A stretch of DNA of 64,000 nucleotides, from contig NZ_CP022521.1 in assembly GCF_002234535.1 (NCBI RefSeq), positions 6,542,718-6,606,717 on the forward strand, given 5' to 3'. The translations under genes and the position numbers were made by a program. Below the pieces are notes generated by a model. It made no database searches and was not told where the DNA came from. It saw nothing but the letters and a program-made list of their open reading frames with translations. Below, piece by piece: positions 57,613 through 64,000 of the stretch. This stretch comes from Actinoalloteichus hoggarensis (lineage in GTDB: Bacteria > Actinomycetota > Actinomycetes > Mycobacteriales > Pseudonocardiaceae). The first letter of the stretch is position 1. Each line of letters starts with the position of its first letter.

Positions 57613-57698
57613 TGCCGTGCTCCGATCTGCGCCAGAGGTCGTCGGCTCCGCCCGTCCCCACGCCTGAAACGGGTCGCGTCGATCGACCTGGAAATCCG

Positions 57699-58562
57699 TC
57701 ACCGATCTTTCCTGGAGTTCCGTCGAGTGTCACGGCCTTGAGCGGCTTTCCCCCGCTCGACCACGATCACCGTCGTCGGCTCCGTCACGAGCCCCTCTCC
57801 GCAGGAGGCGAGCTCCTGCCGAGAGCCCCCTACGGCGGCCACCGCCGCCGCGTCTCTTGCCATCTCCTCCGCCGCCGACGCTCCCTTCAGCGCCAAGAGG
57901 CGTCCCCCGGGCCGGAGCAGCGGGAGTCCCCAACCCGCCAGCTTGGCCAACGGTGCGACCGCCCGCGCGGTCACCACATCCAAGTCCCGCAGACCACGCC
58001 GCACTCCCGGCTCCTCCGCACGCCCCCGGACGACGGTGGTCGACAACTGCAGCTCGGCCACCACCTCGTCCAACCACGCGACCCGTCGGGCCATCGGCTC
58101 CAGCAGAGTGAGCCGTAGATCGGGGCGGGCCAGCTGCAGCGGAATGCCCGGCAGTCCCGCACCGGACCCGACATCCACCACCCGACAACCGGCCGGAATC
58201 AACTCGCCGACCACGGCGGAGTTCAGCACGTGCCGAGTCCACAGGCGATCGACCTCACGAGGGCCGATCAAGCCACGCTCCACACCGTGTTCGACCAACA
58301 ATTCGACATAACGACGAGCTGCGGGAAGTCGATCCCCGAACAGCCGCTCAGCCGCGGCGGCCACCGCGGCGGCCTCGCCCTCCACCGACGACCCGCCGCC
58401 CGACGATGCGCCGCCTTGCGCCGCCCCGGCGTCGCTCGCGAGGGACGAATCCCGCGCCGAGACGCCCGTCGCGAAGGTGCCGGCGGGGGAGCCTGCGGCA
58501 TTCGTCGTGGAGGAGTCCGCCGGGCAGTTCGTCGGGGAGGGGTCCGCGCTGGAGTTCGCCAT
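57699..58562 (-). CDS. rsmG: 16S rRNA (guanine527-N7)-methyltransferase RsmG
   Basis: A 287-residue SAM-dependent methyltransferase. The SAM site is [19 protein letters not shown] near residues 125-143, followed by [17 protein letters not shown] and [15 protein letters not shown]. The first 60-65 residues are Ala/Ser/Gly/Thr-rich and not part of the family; an internal GTG at the VEGEAAAV segment would give the usual length of about 220. RsmG loss gives low-level streptomycin resistance in other bacteria. It is normally next to jag, but here coaA and non-coding DNA intervene. Confidence 0.94.
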   Translation of the reverse strand: MANSSADPSPTNCPADSSTTNAAGSPAGTFATGVSARDSSLASDAGAAQGGASSGGGSSVEGEAAAVAAAAERLFGDRLPAARRYVELLVEHGVERGLIGPREVDRLWTRHVLNSAVVGELIPAGCRVVDVGSGAGLPGIPLQLARPDLRLTLLEPMARRVAWLDEVVAELQLSTTVVRGRAEEPGVRRGLRDLDVVTARAVAPLAKLAGWGLPLLRPGGRLLALKGASAAEEMARDAAAVAAVGGSRQELASCGEGLVTEPTTVIVVERGKAAQGRDTRRNSRKDR

Positions 58563-58582
58563 TCCGCCTATCCATCATCTGA

Positions 58583-58598
58583 CGTTTCACGTGGAACA
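58583..58598. promoter_or_regulatory. parS-like site upstream of rsmG
   Basis: CGTTTCACGTGGAACA, two mismatches to consensus (positions 1 and 12), 20 bases upstream of the rsmG start. Confidence 0.78.
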
Positions 58599-58651
58599 CG
58601 GCCGCGAGAGCCAGTCGACCGGGACAGGTCGGCGTGCAGTCGCCTGGCGCC

Positions 58652-58667
58652 CGTTTCACGTGAAACA
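58652..58667. promoter_or_regulatory. parS-like site between rsmG and coaA
   Basis: CGTTTCACGTGAAACA, one mismatch to consensus (position 1), 53 bases from the 58583 site. Confidence 0.87.
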
Positions 58668-58792
58668 CCGCCTTCGGCCCGGTCCGGGTCGACGAAGAAC
58701 AGTGTCCCGCATGTCGCGGTCGACACAGCACGCACCGCGCCGATAGCTCACATCATGTCGCATCGGGCGATTCGGAGTCGCACACTGCACAG

Positions 58793-59722
58793 GTGCGACC
58801 GACGACCTTAGACACCTCGCCCTACGTCGAGCTGAACCGCGACCTGTGGCGAGGACTCCGCGATGCGACACCGCTGCCGCTGACCGACGACGAACTCGCG
58901 GGCATGCGCAGCCTCGGCGACGCGATCTCTCTCGACGAGGTGGCCGATATCTACCTCCCATTGTCTCGGCTCATCAATCTGCAGGTGGCCGCGCACCAGG
59001 CGCTGCACACGACCACCACCCAGTTCCTCCGCGAGCCCAGCATCCGCACGCCGTTCGTCATCGGCATCGCGGGCAGCGTCGCCGTGGGCAAGAGCACCAC
59101 GGCACGCATCCTCCAGGCGCTGCTCGCTCGGTGGCCGGATCATCCCCGTGTCGACCTGGTGACCACCGACGGGTTCCTGCTGCCCACCGCCGAGCTCGAC
59201 CGGCGCGGCCTGCTCAAGCGCAAGGGGTTCCCGGAGAGCTACGACCGGCGCGGCCTGCTCCGCTTCCTCGTGGACGTGAAGTCCGGACGCTCCGAGGTGC
59301 GCGCCCCGGTGTACTCCCATCTGAGCTACGACATCGTGCCGGGGGAGCACCAGCTCGTCCGGCAGCCCGACATCCTGCTGCTCGAGGGGCTCAACGTCCT
59401 CCAGACCGGCCCGAGTCTGACCGTCTCGGACTTCTTCGACTTCTCCATCTACGTCGACGCCCGCCTCGGCGATCTCCGCAGCTGGTACGTCGATCGCTTC
59501 CTCACATTGCGCCGCACGGCCTTCGCCAGCCCGGACTCGCACTTCCATCGATACGCGAGCCTGGACGACGCGGCGGCCCGCACGATCGCCACCGGGCTCT
59601 GGACCGAGATCAACGAGCCGAATCTCATCGAGAACATCGCGCCCACGCGAGCCCGCGCCACCCTCGTCCTCCAGAAGGGAGCCGACCACTCGATTCACCG
59701 AGTGCGCCTACGGAAACTGTGA
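58793..59722 (+). CDS. coaA: pantothenate kinase, type I
   Basis: A 309-residue type I (prokaryotic) pantothenate kinase, first step of coenzyme A synthesis. It starts with [16 protein letters not shown]; the P-loop is [17 protein letters not shown] near residues 93-109, then [33 protein letters not shown] and LEGLNVLQ, all family signatures. The start is GTG at 58793, six bases after CACACT, a weak leaderless-type element. It runs opposite to the flanking rsmG and jag operons. Placement inside the jag-rsmG-parAB block is not seen in mycobacteria or Streptomyces (recall). Confidence 0.96.
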   Translation: MRPTTLDTSPYVELNRDLWRGLRDATPLPLTDDELAGMRSLGDAISLDEVADIYLPLSRLINLQVAAHQALHTTTTQFLREPSIRTPFVIGIAGSVAVGKSTTARILQALLARWPDHPRVDLVTTDGFLLPTAELDRRGLLKRKGFPESYDRRGLLRFLVDVKSGRSEVRAPVYSHLSYDIVPGEHQLVRQPDILLLEGLNVLQTGPSLTVSDFFDFSIYVDARLGDLRSWYVDRFLTLRRTAFASPDSHFHRYASLDDAAARTIATGLWTEINEPNLIENIAPTRARATLVLQKGADHSIHRVRLRKL

Positions 59723-60312
59723 TACTCGCCGACGATCTTCCCGCGGCAAGCGGGCCGTCCGTGGGCGGACTCGAACTCGCCACCTCGACCGACGAACCCG
59801 AAGTCGGTGAATCGACGCGGCCGCTGTCGCACCGGGCCCTCCACATGGCACGCCGTCGCGGCGCGGTCAAGGCATGGCGCGACGGGTGGAGACGAAGGCG
59901 GGGAGAGACGGCACGGGGCATCCGTCCGGCGCGGGGCCCCGCCGTCGGCAGTGCGCCGGTGGCCTTCGTCGATGACTCGCGGTGGCGGATGCCGACCGGC
60001 CCGCGTCGCCCGTGCGATCGCCCTCGACCCACCCTCGTCTCGAAGGTCGCCTCACTGGCATTCACATCGCCTCGGCCCCGCGTCTCGCGTCCACCTGCTC
60101 GACCGCGACACCGAGCCGGCGCACTTCGATCCGACACGCTGCGGACCGGCGCCACGCTCTCACGGACCAGCCGGGCCGCTGTGACGGTTCCGCTGTCCGT
60201 CGGGTGGAGTCCGGTGCACCGATCCGACCGGCCGACGGACAACGATCCGTGTCCCGGCGAGTTCGGCCGCCGAAGACTCCGCCGCGCCCGGTCTGTCGGG
60301 CCACCGCCACGG
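59723..60312. other. non-coding stretch between coaA and the 8-bp array
   Basis: About 590 bases after coaA with no supported gene. All long frames are shadows, several of them running into the 8-bp array. No promoter or hairpin stands out before 60313. Confidence 0.5.
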
Positions 60313-60416
60313 CATCCGGGCATCCGGGCATCCGGGCATCCGGGCATCCGGGCATCCGGGCATCCGGGCATCCGGGCATCCGGGCATCCGGGCATCCGGG
60401 CATCCGGGCATCCGGG
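60313..60416. repeat. 8-bp tandem repeat array (CATCCGGG), 13 copies
   Basis: Exactly thirteen identical head-to-tail copies of CATCCGGG. The unit is the 7-bp unit of the array at 4842 with one extra G. It lies between coaA and jag in DNA without a gene. Confidence 0.97.
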
Positions 60417-60590
60417 ATCTGATCCTGCCGCCGGCTCTCCGGGGAGAGTCGGCGGCCTGCGCAATCGCGTGGCGGGTGACGGGGCCTCTACCCCGACTTC
60501 GACACGGGCTGCTGGGCCAGGCCCGCGGCGAACCCCGCCGCTCCGCGCTGACTCACCCAGCACCCCGACCGGCTCAGCAGGCCCGACCTG

Positions 60591-60634
60591 AACATGCGAA
60601 GGGCCCCGTCTCTCGACGAGGCCCTTCGCATGTT
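60591..60634. terminator. long hairpin at the 3' end of the jag operon
   Basis: The 15-bp arms (AACATGCGAAGGGCC and its complement) enclose a small inner CGTC-TCTC-GACG helix, making an almost fully paired hairpin 25 bases beyond the jag stop. Its right arm shares four bases with the parS-like site at 60631. In jag orientation no T-tract follows. Confidence 0.6.
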
Positions 60635-60646
60635 TCACGTGAAACG
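60631..60646. promoter_or_regulatory. parS-like site downstream of jag
   Basis: TGTTTCACGTGAAACG, one mismatch to consensus (position 16), 13 bases from the jag stop and overlapping the hairpin at 60591. Confidence 0.87.
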
Positions 60647-60659
60647 CATCGATCAGCGG

Positions 60660-61217
60660 TCAGTCGGCAGGCAGCACCACCACGCGCCGCTGCGGCTCCT
60701 CGCCCTCGCTCTCGCTGCGGACACCCGCGACGGCCGCGACGGCGTCATGCACCACCTTGCGTTCGAACGGGGTCATCGGGTTCAACCGAACCGCCTTGCC
60801 CGAGTCGCGAACCTGCTCGGCGCTGCTGCGCCCGAGGTCGGCCAAGTCCGCGCGCCGCTCGGCACGCCAGCCCGCGACGTCCAGCATCAGCCTGCTGCGC
60901 ACGCCGGTGGCCTGCTGGACCGAGAGCCGCGTCAGTTCCTGCAACGCCTCCAACACGGCACCCTTGGTACCGACCAGGCGCTCCAGATCCTCGCCGCCCT
61001 CGATGCTGACCACCGCACGGCCCGCTTCGACGTCGAGATCGATGTCCCCGTCGTAGTCGAGCAGATCCAGCAGCCGCTCCAGGTAATCGCCTGCGATGTC
61101 GCCCTCGCGGACGAGCAGCTCCTCGCTGTTCTCTGCGGCGCGGGGAGCCGCGTCGCCGTTCTCTTCGGCCGCGTCGACCTCGTGGTCGACACCGGTCACC
61201 TGCGCGGTGTCCGACAC
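60660..61217 (-). CDS. jag: RNA-binding protein Jag/KhpB (R3H domain)
   Basis: A 185-residue protein. About 50 acidic residues come first, then a type II KH domain (ISIEGGEDLERLVGTKGAVLEAL-like, with the GxxG loop VGTKG near residue 105) and a C-terminal R3H domain (MTPFERKVVHDAVAAV, with the R-x3-H). The Jag N-terminal domain of firmicutes is missing, as in actinobacteria. It binds RNA with KhpA and affects cell wall growth in other bacteria. It is the last gene of the rpmH-rnpA-yidD-yidC-jag operon. Confidence 0.93.
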   Translation of the reverse strand: MSDTAQVTGVDHEVDAAEENGDAAPRAAENSEELLVREGDIAGDYLERLLDLLDYDGDIDLDVEAGRAVVSIEGGEDLERLVGTKGAVLEALQELTRLSVQQATGVRSRLMLDVAGWRAERRADLADLGRSSAEQVRDSGKAVRLNPMTPFERKVVHDAVAAVAGVRSESEGEEPQRRVVVLPAD

Positions 61218-61293
61218 CGGCCTCTCCTCTCCGTGAGTGTGTCCAGCAGACGGGCTGTGTCTGCGGCAGCGCCTACCGCAGGACGAAATCGTC

Positions 61294-62364
61294 TCAACGA
61301 CGCTTCTTGGACTTCTTGTTCGCTGGACGCTGGCGCACCGGATCGGTCACCCCGTTCCGGCCTGCCTCCGCCGTCCCGGACTGGTCTGACGTGGCGGCCG
61401 TCGAAGTGGTGTCCGCCTTCTTCTTCCCCGCCGCGGCAGAGGAGGGCGCCGCTCCGTTCTGACTCTGCGGCGTGGAGGACTGCTGCTTCGACGCCTCGGC
61501 CGGTCGCTTCTTGGCGGCGGACTTCGGCTTCTGCCCGGGCTTGGGTGCCAATGCCTGCCGGGTGGCCTCCGCCTTCGCGTCGGCCTCCGCCTTCTTCTTC
61601 GACTCCTCACGGTCGATGCGCTGGTAGACCAGGTGCTGCTGGGCAAGGGTCCAGCTGTTGTTGCTCAGCCAGTACAGCAGGATCGCGATCGGGAAGAACG
61701 GACCACCGAACAGCACGAAGAGCGGGAAGATCCACAGCATCAGCTTGTTCATGATCGCGGTCTGCGAGTTCGACGTGGCGGCGGGGTTCATCGCCTGCCG
61801 CTGCACCGAGTGCCGCGCCGTGAAGTGCGTCGCGATGCTCGCGATGATCGCGAGCGGGATGGCCACCAGCGCGATGCTCGTGATGCTCGCCCCGAGCACC
61901 GGGTTGGAGATGGAGGCCGACAGCGGGGCGCCGAAGAGGGTGGCGGCCCGGAAGGACTGGACCTCGGCCTCACCGAACACATAGACCGTGTCGTGCACCG
62001 AGAACCAGCGCAGCACGTGGAACAGACCGATGAACACCGGGATCTGGACCAGCATCGGCAGACAGCCGCCGAGCGGGTTCACCCCGTGCTCGGACTGAAG
62101 CTTCTGCATCTCCATCGCCATCTTCTGGCGATCGTTCGAGTACTTCTCCCGCAGCTTCTGAATCTGCGGCGCGAACTCCTGCATCTTCCGCATCGAGCGC
62201 ACCTGGCTGATGGCGGGCTTGAGCAGCAGGAGTCGCAGGGTGAAGACCAGGAAGACCACGGACAGCGCCCAGGCGATCCCGTTGTCGGGGCTCAGGATGA
62301 ACCCGAAGACCCGATGCCAGAACCACATGATGGCTGACACCGGGTAGTAGATGAAGTTGAGCAC
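61294..62364 (-). CDS. yidC: membrane protein insertase YidC
   Basis: A 356-residue YidC/Oxa1 insertase. The membrane core (about 1-250) has five helices, with LRLLLLKPAISQVRSMRKMQEF near residues 44-65 containing the positively charged groove, then LPMLVQIPVFIGLFHVLRW and the last helices. The cytoplasmic tail from about 255 is Lys/Ala-rich and ends in KKSKKRR, as expected for ribosome contact. The start lies 4 bases downstream of the yidD stop. It inserts and folds membrane proteins with or without SecYEG. Confidence 0.97.
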   Translation of the reverse strand: MLNFIYYPVSAIMWFWHRVFGFILSPDNGIAWALSVVFLVFTLRLLLLKPAISQVRSMRKMQEFAPQIQKLREKYSNDRQKMAMEMQKLQSEHGVNPLGGCLPMLVQIPVFIGLFHVLRWFSVHDTVYVFGEAEVQSFRAATLFGAPLSASISNPVLGASITSIALVAIPLAIIASIATHFTARHSVQRQAMNPAATSNSQTAIMNKLMLWIFPLFVLFGGPFFPIAILLYWLSNNSWTLAQQHLVYQRIDREESKKKAEADAKAEATRQALAPKPGQKPKSAAKKRPAEASKQQSSTPQSQNGAAPSSAAAGKKKADTTSTAATSDQSGTAEAGRNGVTDPVRQRPANKKSKKRR

Positions 62365-62368
62365 GAAG

Positions 62369-62677
62369 CTACTCCTCGGCGCGATTGTCGTTGGTCACCA
62401 TGGTCTCCTCGGAAGAGTCTCGACGAGGAGGAACGGGGTCTAGCCCGCCTGGGTGCCAGGGACCGCACCGGCCGAGCCTGCGCAGGGTCAACCAGATACC
62501 CCGCGCGGCGCCATGGACGGTCAACGCCTCGACGGCGTAGGCACTACAGGTCGGATAGAAGCGACAACTGGCCGGGAGCAGCGGAGAGATCCACCGCTGG
62601 TAGGCACGCACCGGCAGCAGCAGGACACGACTGACCGGTCCGGCACGTCTGGCGGCCTCGGACCGATCGTCACTCAC
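62369..62677 (-). CDS. yidD: membrane protein insertion efficiency factor YidD
   Basis: A 102-residue protein of the HlyA/YidD family. The core reads [20 protein letters not shown] with conserved Cys residues, then [17 protein letters not shown] and [15 protein letters not shown]. It overlaps rnpA by 4 bases and sits next to yidC, the usual arrangement. It is thought to help membrane protein insertion. Confidence 0.95.
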   Translation of the reverse strand: MSDDRSEAARRAGPVSRVLLLPVRAYQRWISPLLPASCRFYPTCSAYAVEALTVHGAARGIWLTLRRLGRCGPWHPGGLDPVPPRRDSSEETMVTNDNRAEE

Positions 62678-63144
62678 ATCCCACCTGCCTGTTGCTGGTC
62701 GTTCTCGGCTCGACGTCCGGCCTGCGCATCGGCGGTCGGGTCGATCCCGAGTCTGCGCAGGGCGCGGTCGACGTCCGCCGCGAGCTGCTCGCTGGTCGAC
62801 TCCGCGGCGGGCGGCAGCGCTCTGACGACGACGTCGGTGCCCGGCGGCAGCGCGGCCAGCCGGGCGCGGAAGACATGACGGAGGCGACGAGAGACTCGGT
62901 GGCGCACCACGGCGTCACCCACCGCCTTGCTCACGACAAAACCCACCCGAGCACTGCCTGCTCGGGTGGGGGTGGACCGCTGACCCTCGGCCATGGCTTC
63001 CTCCGCAGTGCTGGACGTGCCGTCGTCTCGGCGCAGCACCGCCAGCACGTGCACGACGACGCGAGGTCGCCCCGCCCGGCGTCCGCGCCGGACCACCGTG
63101 GAGAAGTCCTGACTTCGAGTCAGCCTGGCCGCCGACGGAAGCAC
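62674..63144 (-). CDS. rnpA: ribonuclease P protein component
   Basis: A 156-residue protein subunit of RNase P, which matures the 5' ends of tRNAs. It begins [21 protein letters not shown], and the RNA-binding RNR-type helix is [16 protein letters not shown], where His replaces the usual Asn as in mycobacteria. A Ser/Thr/Glu-rich insertion of about 25 residues follows [12 protein letters not shown]. The C-terminus is extended and polar. It lies 12 bases after the rpmH stop. Confidence 0.95.
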   Translation of the reverse strand: MLPSAARLTRSQDFSTVVRRGRRAGRPRVVVHVLAVLRRDDGTSSTAEEAMAEGQRSTPTRAGSARVGFVVSKAVGDAVVRHRVSRRLRHVFRARLAALPPGTDVVVRALPPAAESTSEQLAADVDRALRRLGIDPTADAQAGRRAENDQQQAGGM

Positions 63145-63156
63145 GGCCTGAGTGGG

Positions 63157-63294
63157 TCAGGCCGACAACTTGTCGCGACCCTTGCGCCTGCGCATGGCGA
63201 TGATGGCGCGGCCGGCGCGGGTGCGCATACGCAGCCGGAACCCGTGGGTCTTGGCCCGGCGACGGTTGTTCGGCTGGAAGGTGCGCTTGCTCAC
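63157..63294 (-). CDS. rpmH: 50S ribosomal protein L34
   Basis: A 45-residue L34 with the family sequence [20 protein letters not shown] and end GRDKLSA. The start is GTG at 63294 (SKRTFQP follows). It is the first gene of the operon toward jag. It lies just left of the dnaA promoter region, as in most bacteria. Confidence 0.97.
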   Translation of the reverse strand: MSKRTFQPNNRRRAKTHGFRLRMRTRAGRAIIAMRRRKGRDKLSA

Positions 63295-63691
63295 GGTCGA
63301 GTCTCCCGGTTTCACTACAGCTAGGGTCTGCGGTCTTCGCCCTGGCAGGTGCTCGGCGGCAGGCGCGCCGCCGCCACTGACGGTGAACGCTCTGCCGTCG
63401 CCGACGACGAGAAGCATCCGTCGTCGTCACGAACCGCGGGTCGGCCGCACCTCGAGGCCCGGCACTAGGCGCGGGACCAGCGGTGCGAAAGACCAGAGTA
63501 CGTGACACCGGGCGATAGACCGCACGAGACTACGTGCTGCGGCCTGGTCCACTCAAACCGGACCATCCCCGCGCACCGCTGTTGATCAAGGAAGAGTGGG
63601 ATACGGTACGCTCCCGAACCACGAGACACCCGATCCGATCGGCGCGCCACGCCGATCCACTCCTGAATCTCACCCGACCGCGCGGGGCGCC

Positions 63692-63720
63692 TTGTGGCTG
63701 AGCCCGCCGCTTGTTAGCGT
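63692..63720 (+). promoter_or_regulatory. candidate dnaA promoter
   Basis: TTGTGG, 17 bases, TAGCGT. Spacing and hexamers fit a housekeeping sigma promoter reading right toward dnaA. Confidence 0.45.
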
Positions 63721-63849
63721 GCCCCTCTCCGCCGATCCGACACCGGAGCCCGCACGTTCGACGACACGCCTCGTCCGGCAGCCCGCGAGACATCTGCAGG
63801 CCCCCGGGCGGGAATCGGTCTTCGCTTCGCCGTACCTTCATGCACAGCT

Positions 63850-63888
63850 TGTGGACAACTCTGTGGATTGTCGACCCGATTGTGCACA
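63850..63888. promoter_or_regulatory. DnaA box cluster
   Basis: TGTGGACAA at 63850-63858 is the exact complement of the TTGTCCACA box. TTGTGCACA at 63880-63888 has one mismatch, and TGTGGATTG at 63862-63870 is a weaker variant. Boxes upstream of dnaA are typical autoregulatory sites; the main replication origin usually lies between dnaA and dnaN, outside the window. Confidence 0.8.
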
Positions 63889-64000
63889 CCACGGCGTCAG
63901 CATGATCGGTTCATGACCGCGGACCGGTTGCCGAGGGGCGGCGATCGACGCGGAACCCGCTGCCAGGCGGGCGGTGCGGTGAGGGGAGGGGAGCACGTCG

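Larger units (their letters stand above)
63295..64000. other. rpmH-dnaA intergenic (origin-proximal) region
   Basis: These 706 bases hold no gene. They contain a candidate plus-strand promoter (63692), DnaA boxes (63850-63888) and, at the extreme end, a purine-rich GGGGAGGGGAG sequence that looks like a ribosome-binding site for a gene starting beyond 64000, presumably dnaA. Confidence 0.75.

Overview
The window is high-GC actinobacterial chromosome ending just short of dnaA. From about 38 kb to the right end, gene order matches the Mycobacterium tuberculosis block from pcnA (Rv3907c) to rpmH (Rv3924c): cca, NUDIX, DUF6049, murJ, pseudokinase, sigM, anti-sigma, trxB, trxA, cwlM, GNAT, parB, parA, rsmG, jag, yidC, yidD, rnpA, rpmH. 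Gene style and the accessory genes suggest a Pseudonocardiales species (for example near Actinoalloteichus). That placement is inference.

Left part (1-30 kb), mostly accessory. It holds a MerR regulator, a fatty acid desaturase, an alpha/beta hydrolase, an MFS exporter behind an AT-only palindrome, and a Tat-exported protein next to a 7-bp tandem array. Next come a PAS/GGDEF-like protein, two secreted proteins of unknown role, and a large beta-helix membrane protein. An AI-2E-family permease, a membrane diguanylate cyclase, a two-component pair and a DUF1707 protein follow. A complete minus-strand ribose operon (lacI-type regulator, rbsA, rbsC, rbsB, rbsK, rbsD) is followed by PTS enzyme I and preceded by a perfect 28-bp palindrome. 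An MMPL transporter and a glutaredoxin-like gene form an operon divergent from a TetR gene.

Middle (30-38 kb). An isolated perfect parS site precedes leuS. The leuS leader encodes a 12-residue peptide with three consecutive Leu codons, followed by a pause-type hairpin and a terminator hairpin: a classical attenuator. Then come an SdpI-like protein, a frameshifted DUF3558-like remnant, YqgE/AlgH and a Ca-binding-type DxDxDG repeat protein.

Right part (38-64 kb), the conserved envelope, redox and origin block. Peptidoglycan precursor flipping (murJ, pseudokinase), its ECF sigma factor and anti-sigma factor, the thioredoxin pair (with an ECF-type GGAAC-N18-GTT promoter), CwlM, an aminotransferase and a D-Ala-D-Ala ligase sit beside ParAB. 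Four parS-like sites lie between parA and jag. Unusually, coaA and about 0.9 kb of non-coding DNA with an 8-bp tandem array (related to the 7-bp array at 4.8 kb) split rsmG from jag. The end carries DnaA boxes and a candidate dnaA promoter.

At least six transcripts look leaderless (TAnnnT, 6-7 nt, start codon). No rRNA, tRNA, insertion sequence, prophage or CRISPR array was seen.
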